Shown: positions 1 through 11,594, counted from the first letter of the stretch. The stretch: 64,000 nt of DNA from Fragilariopsis cylindrus CCMP1102 (GCA_900095095.1 FMBT01000323.1:1-64000); one strand, 5' to 3'. Translations and numbers: made by a program. The notes: a model not told the origin generated them from the letters alone.

Positions 1-842
1 TACGACGACCGGTGTGTCTTTGAATACCATTCATTCTATCATATAGAGGAAGAAGAAAAAGATGGTATGCAAAGGTCAACGGCCGTACATCGTCTGTTCT
101 GAATATGGAAAAAAGATGGATTGCATTATATCGTCGTCACGCCATAACAAAATCATGCCATGTGTTGTTCTATTCTGTAAAATCTCGGTGATTTTTTCTA
201 CTGTGAATTTGTGCGATCATTAAAGTTATTATTGTACGGCTGTTGTGTCTTTTAAACCCTACCTTATTATTATTCGTAATCAAATCCTGAAACAATAGCC
301 AATAATAAATAGTGTTCAGTGACCAATCAGACAATTAGAGAGAGAAAGAGAAAGAGGTCCAGCGACCAGTCAGACAGAGAGAGAGAGGGAGATCGAAATT
401 TTTGTTCGTTTTTTTTTGTAATTGGCGATGACGCATGACTTGTCACTCTTTTTGCTTTTGTTCTGCTACTATACACTGTCAGCTCTACAGTATAAAAACC
501 TGTGCTGTTTGTTCTTGATGTATCTACTAAGTAATTGAAACATGTCAAATGGGGGGGGGGGGGGGGCGAGACAAGAAAGGGAGACAAAGATGATAGGACG
601 AGTATCGAAATATCTTAATCTAATAATGAGATTGTACATGAGATACATAATTCTTGTACTTTTTATAGATAGCCAGAGATACAATTTACTACTAGGATGT
701 ATCTTTTTCTTTTTAATTGGAGTAAAGTGTATACGAATGCTATTATGTGTAGGGTATGCATGTATTATATATGGTGGTTATTGAGTTTATGTGCTGGTGT
801 GTTGCTTATACTTCTTGACTGACTCAATTTTGTCTGTTATTC
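1..842. other. intergenic, 3' flank of the villin-headpiece gene
   Basis: No supportable gene is seen. The stretch holds AG-rich simple sequence around 340-400 and a run of 16 G at 551-566. Short open frames here are low-complexity readings of these runs. It lies downstream of the minus-strand gene ending at 843, so part of it is probably that gene's 3' untranslated region. Confidence 0.6.
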
Positions 843-3800
843 TTAAAATGCAACTCGTAGTTTCCATTTTTGTTTATCCTGTTTCCATTTTGGTTGTAAA
901 TAAAATTGTTCTTTTGTTAAACCATTAAAACACTTTTGAAATTCTTCATCATGTAAATAATATTCCCATCTTTCCATATCAATTTCACCATGACGTTTTT
1001 GTTCAAAATCATCCAGTGTATAATAAACTTCATTATTAACGCCATTATTATTGCCGACAATAATCTTTTTATTGTTTGTAGTAGTAGGAGTCGGTGGTTC
1101 TGAATTTGTCATTGGTTTAGATGTAGGTAACGAAGCGGTGGATGACAATGACGAAACACTACCACTGCAATCTTTAGCAGAAGTATTCTTTTTTGACTTA
1201 TTGACTCTTCGCCATAATCTTTGGAAAGACGAAAGTTTCTTCAATGTATTCCTGCTAATTTCATTTCTCTCGGTAATGGAGGAAGCTAAAAAAATAATAG
1301 AAGAAGCTGTAGCACTGTCATCCTTTGTCGACAAGGTGGTTATGTTCGAGGTAGCCGTCGTCTTTTCGTTGTTCGGACTGTTGATTTTGAACGAGGAAGT
1401 CGTATAGCCGGATCTTGGTGATGACGACGAGGACGACCAGCTAGGAGAAGATGATGCTTCAGGTAATGGGCAATCAAACATCTTCAGTCTATCACCAAGC
1501 TTTTTGGTTGAAGGAGTCTTCTTCATCGGACAATTTGAGACTTTGCTAGATGGACTTGGTCGGACTTTATCTTTCGGCCAGATACGAGCCATAACTTTTT
1601 CCGCTAATAATGCATCATTACGATTATTGTTGCCGTCAATCGCGACTGGAGACAACGAGCTCGTCGACTTTTGTTCCTCGGGTCGTTGTTGTTGCTGTTC
1701 ATCAGCATTCTCCTTAGCCGTCGATTCACTTCTCTTTAATTTCAATCCTTTAATACTAAAACGTTTCATTTTCCGCATCGAAATACTATCTGGATCATCG
1801 CAACGTCTTAATTTTTCTTTCTGTTCTAAAGAATCATTCCTCATTTTCTTTAGTCCAGGATCTTTGAAACTATCTTTCTTGCGTAAGATGTATGCATCTG
1901 CTTCATCTGCTTCTACTTCCTCTTCGTCAATATTAGTACGTACTGTTAGATTCTTTCTCGTTGTCACTTTAAGACTTCCGTCATCAAAACGAGAACGAGA
2001 TGAATGTGGTGTTGTATCTAACGAATCAGTTGAATAATATTTATTATTTGTTGTAGCCATAACCGATTTTACCATCATACCACCAATTACTTCATCGTCA
2101 CCACCAAGTAGTGATACAATCCGACTTGCCAACAAATTTTTGTTTTGCATACGCCCAGATTCATTCAATAGCGATACAATGTGCTCAACTAGTAATTCCT
2201 TATCGTGACACACTGTACTGGTGGCGGATGGAGAAGACTTTTCGACATCTGTAACTACCTTCTCCTCCTGTGACGTTTTATTCACGACGACCAGCGGTTT
2301 GTTATCGGCACCACCCGCCTTCGATATATTTGTTGATGGTTTTTCCTTTCTCCACGATGGTTGCTTGTTGGTAAATGCAGGCGGAATGTTACCTGCATTT
2401 GACTTCGAATTGGTAGGAGAATCAAACATGTTTAATCTATCTGATAATTTATTCTTCTTCCTACTAGTAGCATCAGCAACTGGTGGACCGCTATTCGTGC
2501 TATTGCAAACAATGGCTAAATCAAAAACAGCATCTTTTTGTTTTGACTGTGAAGCGGTAATTGGTAAAGAAGTACTATCCGCGACTGCAGTGGCTGGTCC
2601 ACTGCAGTCGTCATCTATAACGATTCGATTCTCGTCGATGTTTTCCTTTTGAGATGCGGTGACGTCTTCTTCTGCAACAACAATCGTATCATCTCCTTGT
2701 GCATCCAATTTGACCAAATCAGTAGAAGTCGAATCTAATTGAACAATCGTATCACTCTCGCCTGAATTGCCGCCATCGGATGGATCAACTTCGGTGCCGC
2801 TACAGGACATGGTGGTATTAGAAGCAGCAGCAGGAACTTTCTTAGACTTCGATGACGATGCCCATAGAACAGAAACCATTTGTTCTGCTGCAGAAGGGAT
2901 TTTCTTTTCTCCTGCCACTTTTGGAACCAAAACTTTGTCGTTCGGTTTCTTCTCATTCTTATCGACTTTCTGTACGATAGTATTATTGATGCCATTATCA
3001 TCGTCGGTAAATGCACTTGCAGTTGAAAAAGTGGAAGTACTTTCCATCGCCTTTTTCACTACAGAAGTACAAGTAGGCTTGGCAATACTAATACTTTTAT
3101 TATCACTATTATTACCAAAAGCCATTGATGGTTCATCAGGTGATGAAGAATCAAACATTTTTTTCATACGTTCCGCAATAGACATAGTAGGTGTTAATGG
3201 ACTTGGAGAAGGTAATTCGTCGTCCAAGGCAGTAGTAGTAGTAGTAGAAGTACCTTCTGCAACAACTCCTTTTTGTTTTTGGTCATCGTCATCATTCTTA
3301 ACGTTCATAGTTTTATCGTTGTTGTTAGGAACTTTGTCGTGGTTAACCTCCTCCTCCTCCTCCTCCTCCTGAAGTTCGTCACCATCCTTCTTCCCAATTT
3401 TCATCGTCATCGAGTGTTTTGGTTTATCATCTACTGATTCTTCTTCATCGTCGACATCATTAGTCATCTTGATAGATGGTTGTGATTCTAGTGTATTATC
3501 ATTAGTAGTTTCTTCTTCAATATCACTTTTTACCAACGGTGCCACGCTATCTTCTTCGCCTCCTTCTTTAGCAGCAGCATCGACATAATCATCCGGAGCA
3601 GTATTAATAGAAAGAGGAGTGTCATCTTCTGCTTGTTCATTATCATCAATAGTCTGGATGGTGGACGGCGGGAGTGCTAATAGTGTAGTATTATTCTCAT
3701 CTTGTTCTTCTTCCATCGGTGCGTCTTCTACTACCAGTGCCACTTTTTCAACTTCTTTTTGTTCTCCATCAGCACCTTCTTTAGCAGCAGCAACATCAAC

Positions 3801-4473
3801 AAGATCATCATCGTCATCGAACGAAGGATCATCAAGATCAGGATCAGGATCAACAACGATTTCTTCTATTCCTTTCATCTCGGGATTAGAATTAGAGTTA
3901 TTTTTTGGAATATCATTCAAGACGACAACATCACTATCGTTCACAACTCTATCGGGGATATCGTCACCATCGTCACCATCATTGGTATCCTCATCGACAA
4001 CAACTTCGTCATCGATAGTATTCTCATCGTACAACTCGCAATCATCCGCTGTGATTTCATCGTAAGATCGACCATCATGATGATAGTGATTATCATTATT
4101 CGTAGTAGTCATAAAATCTGATGATACTTCAATATGAGCAGTTATTCCAAAGAATTCACCAGGTGTCGAAACACTCATTCCATCATCTTCGTCGTTGTAT
4201 TCTTCTACTTCGTCAGCAATCGTGATTTCTTCAATAGATTCATCATCATCATCATCATCATCATCATCGATATTCTCGATTGTAGTTGAAAACAATATTC
4301 CACCTTCGTTGGCGTTGTCTTCGTCAATAACAATTCCTTCAACAATTTCATAATTATTATCTTCTTTTTCTCCTTCTGCCTTCTCAAATTGTTGTTGGTT
4401 TTCGTTATTGCATACCATGACGTCGCCGCCATCGGCGAATGAATCATAAACCTCGTCGGTGCTGCTACAAGAA

Positions 4474-4504
<31 letters not shown>

Positions 4505-5783
4505 CAGAAGTAGTAGCAGCAGCAGGAACTTCTGTGTTGGACTTCGATGACGATGCCCATAGGAGTGAAACCATTTGTTCTGCTGCAGACGGGATCTTAT
4601 TCTTATTCTTTTCTTGAACCACTTCGTTGGGCACCGCACCTTCTTCAGTAGGTTTCACATTGTTGCCGTCCTCCTCAACGGAAAGTGCATGAGCAGCAGC
4701 ATCGACATCGACATCGACATCCGGAACAGTATCAACAATAACAACACCAACTTGTTCGTTATCATTACTCTTGATGGTGGACGACGGTGATGGTGGTGTT
4801 GCATGTAGAATGTTATTATATTCCTCTACTTCTTCTACTTCTTTCTCCTCCGTCGGCGGCGGCGGTGCATCTGGTACCATTATTTTCGATTCTCCTACTT
4901 CTACTTCTCCACCTCCTTCTTCTTCTTCTTTAGCAGCAGCAGCAGCAGCCGCAGTAGCAGTAGTAGCAGCAGTAGCAGTAGCAGTAGTAGCAGTAGTAGC
5001 AGCAGCAGTAATATCAACATCAGGTTCATTGTCATCATCGACGACATGAGGAGGTACACTAGTATCAGCAGCAGGAGGAAACGTTTCATCAACATGAGTA
5101 GGAGAAGGTACAGCAGGATCAATCACAATTCCTCCTTCTTCAACAACAACTTCATCCAGTTCCAATAACTCTTGTTCCTTATCACCCTCTTTCTTCTTCT
5201 TGTCGATGGCAACATTATTATTATTATTATTCCCTTCATTATGCGATGATGATAAGAATGATGATGATGATGACAAAGACAAGAAAGACGATGAAGCAGA
5301 ATTTTCTTCTTCTTCCTCGTATTCAACTGTTGTATTAGCACACGTATGACCAGTCGAGGAGGAGGACGAATCCAATGGTCCACCACCGCCATTATCAACT
5401 CCTCCTCCTCCTCCTCCTCCCTTTAGTGTAAGTTGATGTCCATCAGGATATTCGATGATCTTGTTGTTGTTTTCTTTTTCGTCTTCTTCTTCAGTAGAAG
5501 TAGAAGGAACAACAACAGTAGTAGTTGAGGTGGTAGGCTCTTGTTCTTCGTCCACCATAATAACAGGAGTAGCAGTTGAGGTAGTAGTAGTTCCTTCGTC
5601 CGTCATCATCGGTTCAGTAGTAGTAGTAGTAGTAGCACACAAAATTATACCATCCGCAAAAGGATCAACAACATAATCAGCAGTTGTAGGATGATGATTT
5701 TGATTTTCTTCTTCCGACGCCACTTGTGCTAATGATGACATAATTGCTTTGAATTGATTCGAATTGTAAAATTCGGTGTTCAT
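843..5783 (-). CDS. acidic disordered protein with C-terminal villin headpiece
   Basis: Single open frame of 1646 residues. The last 63 or so residues match a villin headpiece (VHP), the compact F-actin-binding module that ends villin, dematin and supervillin: seen are YTLDDFE, then YYLHDEEFQKCF, then LTKEQFYLQPKWKQDKQ, aligning with the family pattern (YL-DEEF--vFGmt-eeFy-LPkWKQ--lKk). The canonical LPkWKQ reads LQPKWKQ here, and the usual final LF is AF. The rest is very acidic, with Asp, Glu, Thr, Ser, Asn and Ala runs and a basic, Ser-rich last third. Two near-identical blocks beginning IPSAAEQMVS lie near residues 396 and 960. A short motif of the type (I/L)-x-(E/D)-R-(L/M)-x-MFD recurs near 866, 1111 and 1428. 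No gelsolin domains are present, so it is not a villin. An actin-associated scaffold is inferred. The start is the first Met of the frame. Domain call is firm; overall function is unknown. Confidence 0.85.
2833..2901 (-). repeat. internal duplicated segment, copy 2 (IPSAAEQMVS block)
   Basis: Second copy of the block at 4523-4595. It differs by Val for Leu before the LWASSSKS-type segment and by a shorter Thr run after it. The block is flanked by acidic low-complexity sequence in both places and is predicted to be a short helix; no known domain is recognised. Confidence 0.7.
4523..4595 (-). repeat. internal duplicated segment, copy 1 (IPSAAEQMVS block)
   Basis: This 73-base coding segment is repeated with few changes at 2833-2901 in the same frame of the same gene. 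Both copies encode IPSAAEQMVS, then LWASSSKS, then an Ala-rich stretch. It indicates an old internal duplication about 565 residues apart. Confidence 0.75.
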
Positions 5784-7997
5784 TGTTTGTGAGTAAAAGG
5801 AACCCGTTACGCACCGAAACCGTACGATGCAGTTTGGAGAGCTTTTTAGAGTAAGTAAAGGTTGTTAGTTAATCTTTCTTACAGTACTATTCATTCCACG
5901 ACTCACTCTTGCAAAAGAAGACTCAGAGAAAGTTCTTTTCAGAGCGCTGCCTTTATATATTTATTTATGATCGCGCTTTTACTAAAAAAACATGAAGAGG
6001 TGTTTGAGTTGACGCACTCGACTAGCAGAAGTAAAAACCACTAGTACTACTACAGTAATGCGCGTTTCTTTCGAAAAAGGTAAAGCTCGCGCAAACCCCA
6101 ACTCTCACCAGTAGGGGGGGGATCGAGGAAATTAAATTAAATTCAATTTTATTCGTTATATTTTCAAGTTGATTGTCATCAGTCCTAAAATCCAACGCTT
6201 ACGGTAGGCACACACACAAACAAACACACACTCACACACACACACAAATTAAATCGAAAGAGATGATAATGATCTTCCACCACCACTATCATCGATTCAT
6301 TCAACGAACGGAAAGAGATAATGATGCATTAATTATTTGAATCAATCTTTCTTTCGTATATATTGGACTGATGTACGAACGATAGATAGGCTGTGCTGTA
6401 TTTACAATGCGAAAAATATGCTGGACTACAGTACTCGAACTTATGAATGAAGATGATGCTTGCTGTTGCTGACGACAACTAACGACGTTGAAAAAGAAAG
6501 TATTTCATCAGATAATGAAGGTGAAAATGGAAATGAAACTGAATGGTATGAAATGGTATGGAATGGTGATATGCCATACGATAATGTTCGTAATTCAAAG
6601 GTAAACGCATCAGAAGCAGAAGCAGATGCAGATGCAGCTGTTGTTGCTGATGACAATTACAATGACCACAACAATGTCTGTTAACGACGATGACAACGAC
6701 GATAATGATGCGCCATGCAGGAGGTGATAGTCACGTAGTAGTACCGGATGATGAATGATAAATACCGATGATTGATTCATCAATACAAAGAATCAGGAGA
6801 TGATATTTATAACATCACCTCACCTGCACTTAACATCGAATCAAATCAATTGTTCATTAGATAGTGATTGATTCTACAGTAGATGGGATCCTACCCTAAT
6901 CCGTCATTTAGTCGGATCGTCGCGAACTGTTCTTAATTCGAAGCGTGTTGTGTCATTGTCAATCTGTAGATAGTATAATGATTGATGATAAACATAATGC
7001 ATGCGTCATTCGATTCGATTCGATAAATTCAAATGGTATGGTCGGTCATTTATTTGCCGATGATTGTATGAAGATAAACTATAAACAAATCGGAAAAAAG
7101 CAGAAGATTAATACACAACATTTACAACAGCATTTACTACAGTACTGTACAACAAGAACGACTACAAGCTAATACAAATCCATCCTCTCCTCCTCCTGTT
7201 GTCATTCCTACAGCATCATCATCAGTGTTACCAGCTACAAGAGTAGCCACCGCAGCACAAGCATCAGAAGATAATGATTCATAGGTTCCCTTTCCATATC
7301 AGATGCATTCACATAAATGAATCTGAAGATGGTTATTAATTATTTATTATATGGTGCAGGTCGCGTCGCAACCAATCAATAGTAACAGTTAGGATGATAG
7401 CTAACAATGATGAAATGAAATTGATATGGTTGGTGCCAGGAATCAGTAGTGCAGAAAGGCAATACAATCAGACTGCAAACAAATACTATTAATGGTGGTG
7501 GTCATGGTGTTAATAGTACAATGACGGATGGTATTGTAGACGATACTAACTAGTCAAACAACAAATATGACGCTTTATCTACACACATTGTTGGTGGAAT
7601 AGCACCCGGATGGTGTTGTAACACCTCGGCCAACAAGTCTATCCGTTTATTCCCCAATAAGAATAACTACCATATACTAGACAGCGGGATCGCCACAACT
7701 ACTAAACATTTGAAACGTATAATGCTACAGTATTTTGGTGGACGTGGATATCATCACCATCAACTCTAGTGCTGCCAAAGGAAAGGTATCGGTGTCCACT
7801 ATTTATTAAATCCTGTAGATAGCTGCTGCTATTACTAGTCTTTAATTACGTATTATTTTGTGTGGCTTTTTGCGATTTACTAATATGTCTTTACGTTTAT
7901 CATTGTTTTATGCAAAAAAGAAGGAGTAGCCGAAGTAATAGAAGTAGTAGTAGTAGTAGTAATAGTAGCATTATTGTTTATTATATAATAGTAGGAT
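5784..7997. other. intergenic region with simple repeats and possible element remnant
   Basis: Upstream of two minus-strand genes' ends: it holds the promoter side of the villin-headpiece gene (from 5784) and the 3' side of the gene ending at 7998. A CA-rich microsatellite lies at about 6207-6247. Several medium open stretches lie between 6460 and 7780 and are discussed as a possible fossil. Nothing else is supported. Confidence 0.5.
6460..7780 (+). mobile_element. possible fossil of a Ty1/copia-like LTR retrotransposon (gag to protease region)
   Basis: The region contains several protein-like open stretches on the plus strand but no intact gene. One stretch near 7560-7770 includes ILDSG followed by a Thr-rich segment, resembling the DSG active-site region of copia aspartic proteases, and preceding stretches are of a gag-like, low-complexity kind. 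No LTRs, reverse transcriptase or integrase were recognised. The element, if real, is heavily decayed and old. The assignment rests on a short motif and is weak; decayed host coding sequence is the alternative. Confidence 0.25.
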
Positions 7998-8729
7998 TCA
8001 ACAACGAGCAATATATCTTTCAACTTCTTTTCTATCCATAGTAGCAAATTGCTGTGCTTGGATTTGATTCTCCATGGAAATATTTTTGTATAATTTTGCA
8101 ATTTCATTTTCATTGACATACCCTTGCTCATTGTATTGTTTATATTCTTCAACAATATATTGCACACTCGCACGTCTTATTGTGTGCTTTCTTCCAAGAT
8201 ATTTTTCTAAACCTCTTATACAATATTGTTTTTTACTATTCCCATTAACTCTTGCTGTACCGGATTGTTCAACTTTTGATACAATTCGTAAACATTTTTT
8301 TCTAATTGCTGTAGCCTCATCTTCTTGGATCCATGTGTTCTTTATTTCTTCTTGAGTCATTCTGCATAAAGAAATTGTCTGTTTCATCGTATCTAGTGCA
8401 GCGAATCGTACTCCTTTCCTCTTCTTTCTGCTGCTCCTTCCCGTATTTCTTTTCCTGTCGTTTGATCTTGAGTTTGATAATGACGATTTCTTTGAAGCTT
8501 TAAAACAACTTTTCATCGATGACGATGAAGATGACGATGAAGATGAAGATGAAGATGAAGATGACGACGACGACGACGATGATGATGATGAATGGATCGA
8601 TGACGATAACGATAACGAGGAGCACATGGTTGATTCATCACCAATAGACATATCGTCATCATCTTTAGCATCGATAAACGAGGAATAAATCGGTTTCCTA
8701 GTAAATCTTCTAGTAATAGTTGCAATCAT
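7998..8729 (-). CDS. diatom-type conserved hypothetical protein with RGLE-type motif
   Basis: A 243-residue intact frame. Residues about 37-75 are a Ser run of AG(A/C/T)-type codons. A basic patch (KRNTGRSSRKKRKG) could serve nuclear import. The remainder is an ordered, helix-rich segment: GVRFAALDTMKQTISLCRMT, an acidic helix with TWIQEDEA, then CIRGLEKYLG, then an Arg-rich helix and a final helix ending in RYIA. I recognise the R-G-L-E-x-x-x-G element followed by a helical pair as a pattern common among uncharacterised diatom proteins. I know no assigned function or Pfam name for it. The start is the first Met; the upstream stretch is AT-rich. Nuclear location is only an inference from the basic patch. 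Confidence 0.7.
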   Translation of the reverse strand: MIATITRRFTRKPIYSSFIDAKDDDDMSIGDESTMCSSLSLSSSIHSSSSSSSSSSSSSSSSSSSSSSSSSMKSCFKASKKSSLSNSRSNDRKRNTGRSSRKKRKGVRFAALDTMKQTISLCRMTQEEIKNTWIQEDEATAIRKKCLRIVSKVEQSGTARVNGNSKKQYCIRGLEKYLGRKHTIRRASVQYIVEEYKQYNEQGYVNENEIAKLYKNISMENQIQAQQFATMDRKEVERYIARC

Positions 8730-8851
8730 TTTTTATAGAATTTATGTGTGCTATTATTGTGTGGATGATATAGCAACGATGAATCGCGTTTTGGGACTTT
8801 GGCTTTTACTTTTTATAAAATTGTGAGATGTTTATTTGTTTCTCTTCGTTT

Positions 8852-9110
8852 GTTCGTTCGAACAACTTTTGCAATAATAAGATTGCTCGATTCATTGACG
8901 AATTGCTTTTGTACTAGGCGCTACGAGACCTAGTCGTAGAGAATAAATTGAACGATTACAAACACCATTCACCCCAATGGGTGATAGATTCGGAGGAAAG
9001 GCGGTTCGTTCGACACAACTTTTGCAATAATAAGATTGCTTTATTCATTGACGCATTGCTTCGTTACGATTACAAACACCATTTACATAGATGGGTGATA
9101 GATTCGGAAA
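8852..9110. repeat. imperfect tandem duplication, two units, one with a hairpin-bearing insertion
   Basis: Unit 1 (8852-about 8997) and unit 2 (9004-9110) share GTTCGTTCG, GCAATAATAAGATTGCT, GATTACAAACACCATT and GGGTGATAGATTCGG in the same order. Spacing of the first shared words is 153 and of the later ones 113, so unit 1 holds about 40 extra bases. That insertion contains overlapping inverted repeats: ACTAGG (8913-8918) with CCTAGT (8929-8934), and CTACGA (8921-8926) with TCGTAG (8934-8939). Confidence 0.75.
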
Positions 9111-9504
9111 AAAAAGGCATAACAAAATGTGTGACAGTGTGTTTAACTTCAATGGTTCGTAAAGTGAGTTTTGATTCAGTGTCACACTGAAATAAATAAC
9201 GGTTGGGAAATTCTTACGTAAAGTAGCTGTTACTGTCAGTTAATGAGTTTCATTTTGTCATTCTTCCTTCGTCGACCAAGTGCAATTGTTTAGTATGACT
9301 TCAATGGAACATTCATGTTAACGTTTATTTTATGTGAGGACCCTAATTGAAAGTAGTATTGATGAAGAATAAACCCGAAATATATATTTGTTAGAAAGTC
9401 TGTGAATGCTGAAAGTGATTTTCGGTAAACAAAATATAGATTTACAAAAATAAGGACCCTATGTAAAATTATTTTTAACCTTACTTAGTATATGCGTCGT
9501 TGAT

Positions 9505-9822
9505 ACACAGTTCAACTTCTAGTTTGGGGCAATTCACTAGAAGGTGTGTTTTTAATTGACTAAATTTCAAATCCCTTAAAGCCGAATAGTTTATGTATTT
9601 GGGGATAAAATTATTTCGTGACTAACAAATACTAGTAAAATTTGAGCATGATTTAGTTTTTATATTGGAATAAAAACTAGATAAGTACAGTTCTGTCCTT
9701 TGACTAGAAGTTAAAATGATACTAAATAAGTACTATTTTATTTTATAGAAATTGAAGTGTTTTTAATTAACTAAAGAGTCCTTTAAGTTTTGAATTGTTT
9801 GAAAAGAAAGAAGTTGAACTGT
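9505..9822. repeat. short inverted-repeat-bounded AT-rich segment
   Basis: ACAGTTCAACTTCT near 9507 is the inverse of AGAAGTTGAACTGT near 9810, bounding about 300 bp. Inside, GTGT-TTTTAATT-ACTAAA is repeated directly at 9544-9565 and 9756-9775. No coding capacity is seen. It could be a MITE-like element, but target-site duplications were not established. Confidence 0.4.
9621..9703 (+). repeat. dispersed repeat, copy 1
   Basis: Carries ACTAACAAATACTAGTAAAA, then GCATGATTTAGTTT, then a hairpin TAGTTTTTAT/ATAAAAACTA, then GTACAG-TCTGTCCTTTGA. The first half recurs at 18412-18462 and the second half at 45361-45408. No coding capacity. Confidence 0.7.
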
Positions 9823-10164
9823 GCGTGTTGCCTGAGTGCTCGTATTTAAATGTATATTGAAATACCTCGTGTATTATTGAAGCGGAAAGATCCTCTTCAG
9901 AACTCGTGATTTGAAATTATGTGCTGTTGTCTAAATTACTGTAAAAAATTAATTTTAATAAAGAATTTATTCTTTTTCATGCCACGCTTCTCCCATAAAT
10001 AGTTAGAATGTGTCGCATAGCAATATTTTATGTAAGTCGGTCTATTTCTAGATAAAGTGTCAATAGGTGTTCTTCCAAACAATTCAAATAATGAGATGGG
10101 GTTCTCAAGGTTAAGTTTTCTAAGAGACCGAAGACAACAATGCTGCGCTCACATAGATAAATAT

Positions 10165-10291
10165 CAATGATTGTTGATTATGCTTGTTCTTCTTCCTTTT
10201 TTGATTCATCCCCACAATCAAATACTACAATGATTGTTAATTATGCTTGTTCTTCTTTCTCTTTTGATTCATCCCCACAAGCATTAGAAAA
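10165..10291. repeat. 63-bp tandem duplication
   Basis: Two units start with CAATGATTGTT at 10165 and 10228, sharing TATGCTTGTTCTTCTT and TTTTGATTCATCCCCACAA. Units differ at a few positions and by a small insertion in the second. Confidence 0.8.
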
Positions 10292-10315
10292 TACTACAAA
10301 AGACTAAAAAGCGTG

Positions 10316-10455
10316 AACAATTATTAGAAATCGCAAATTGTAGCTCTCACAAGAACAAACAAGCGAAACAAAAACGCGTTAACAATTATTTGAAATCGCA
10401 AATCGTAGCTCTCATAAAATTAAAAATATTCACAAGAACAAACAAGCGAAACATA
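10316..10455. repeat. 65-bp tandem duplication upstream of the DUF6824 gene
   Basis: Two units start with AACAATTATT at 10316 and 10381, sharing GAAATCGCAAAT-GTAGCTCTC and CACAAGAACAAACAAGCG. It lies 120-250 bp before the start codon at 10572, so it may fall in the promoter or 5' untranslated region. Confidence 0.8.
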
Positions 10456-10571
10456 AGCTTTAAACTCTTTACACTACAGAGTAAATACACAACGAAACGA
10501 ACAGAACTGAACAAAACAAAACAAGACAAAACAAAACAAAACAAAACAAAACAAAGAGTACGCTAACCAAA

Positions 10572-11594
10572 ATGATGGACAACCATAGCGCCGTTTTACC
10601 TTCCATCACAAGCAGTTCAGCATTAATTCGACCCATCCGTGTTTCTTCCACTTCCTGTCAACGCAGTACTACTACTACGAACAGCAACAGCAACAGCAAC
10701 AGCAACAGTTACAAACTCTTCAGCAACGAGATCCTTCCTACTCCATCATTGCTTGCATTATCAGCAATACCGTCTCTTGATTCATCACGCTCATCGCAGA
10801 GTCCATCACCGAGTCTAAGTTCGAGTCCGAGTTTATCTCAAATAGCTCAACTACCTTCTGATAACACTGTCATTATCGGAAAAGGAAAAGTTCCACGTAA
10901 GGCTACTGGTAATCTTAAATTAAAGGCCCTCGTACGAAGTAAATTGCAAGACTACACAAATGCAAAGTCTAAAATGGTCAAAACATCTATTGTTTCCAAT
11001 ATTTATGATACAATTGTTAAATCGTGTTGTTGTGCTTTACAATCACCAGACACAGCAGTAGTAGTACACTCGTCAGAGTCGAAATCAACGGAATCAACAG
11101 AATCAAGTAACGACGCTAAAATTACTAAAAATCCACCATTTATGAGATATAATGGTAAAATTTATCTATCAGTATCGGTATCAGTTGCACGCAAAATGAT
11201 TACATCAACATTCCGTGATTGTTTATCATCTAAATATAAATCAAGTTCTAAAAACAAGGCTGCTAAACGACGACAAGCAAACAAAGAAAAACAATTCCAA
11301 GCACCAATGAAACTACATACACAATCTTTATCTCGTGCTATTACCTTTGATATTAATCATCTGGCTAATAACACCATTAAGACGAATGCTATGTCAACAG
11401 CTGATTGTGCAACAACTGCATCGCCGCCAATTCTAAGTACAAGTCAATATTATCTACCAAGAATTGAACCATTTCATAATGAGCCTGTCATGTACCAATT
11501 TTTAGGTCCTATTGATACATCAATGTTTGATCCTATCCCATTACCAGCATTAGATTGTGCATCAACATCGTCGGCACCTGATATTTCAATGTAA
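10572..11594 (+). CDS. DUF6824-domain protein
   Basis: A 340-residue intact frame. After a Ser/Pro/Asn-rich N-terminus, residues about 97-225 match the DUF6824 domain that is greatly expanded in diatoms: the glycine-rich opening TVIIGKGKVPRKATGN (family form D-V-L-x-G-R-G ... H-P-G-N), KALVRSKLQDY and KSKMVKTSIVSNIYDTI, then PPFMRYNGKIYLSVS and ARKMITSTFRD. A poorly conserved insertion (Ser/Glu-rich, about 160-185) separates the halves. The domain is followed by a basic stretch (NKAAKRRQANK). The C-terminus is rich in Pro and aromatic residues. The opening is diverged from the usual R-G-x-G-x-x. A regulatory, possibly nuclear role is often suggested for such proteins, but the function is unknown. 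The start is the first Met of the frame, after a long AC-rich leader. Confidence 0.8.
   Translation: MMDNHSAVLPSITSSSALIRPIRVSSTSCQRSTTTTNSNSNSNSNSYKLFSNEILPTPSLLALSAIPSLDSSRSSQSPSPSLSSSPSLSQIAQLPSDNTVIIGKGKVPRKATGNLKLKALVRSKLQDYTNAKSKMVKTSIVSNIYDTIVKSCCCALQSPDTAVVVHSSESKSTESTESSNDAKITKNPPFMRYNGKIYLSVSVSVARKMITSTFRDCLSSKYKSSSKNKAAKRRQANKEKQFQAPMKLHTQSLSRAITFDINHLANNTIKTNAMSTADCATTASPPILSTSQYYLPRIEPFHNEPVMYQFLGPIDTSMFDPIPLPALDCASTSSAPDISM

Larger units (their letters stand above)
8730..10571. other. repeat-rich intergenic region
   Basis: No gene is supported. It contains several local duplications listed separately (8852-9110, 9505-9822, 10165-10291, 10316-10455) and one copy of a dispersed repeat (9621-9703). 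Immediately before the next gene lies a run of about six AAACA-type units (10508-10554). Confidence 0.6.

Noticed and set aside
1051-5676. Many open frames on the strand opposite the villin-headpiece gene and in its other frames
   Set aside because: They are low-complexity shadows (Ser, Val, Ile, Leu runs) of the Asp/Glu/Thr-rich coding strand.
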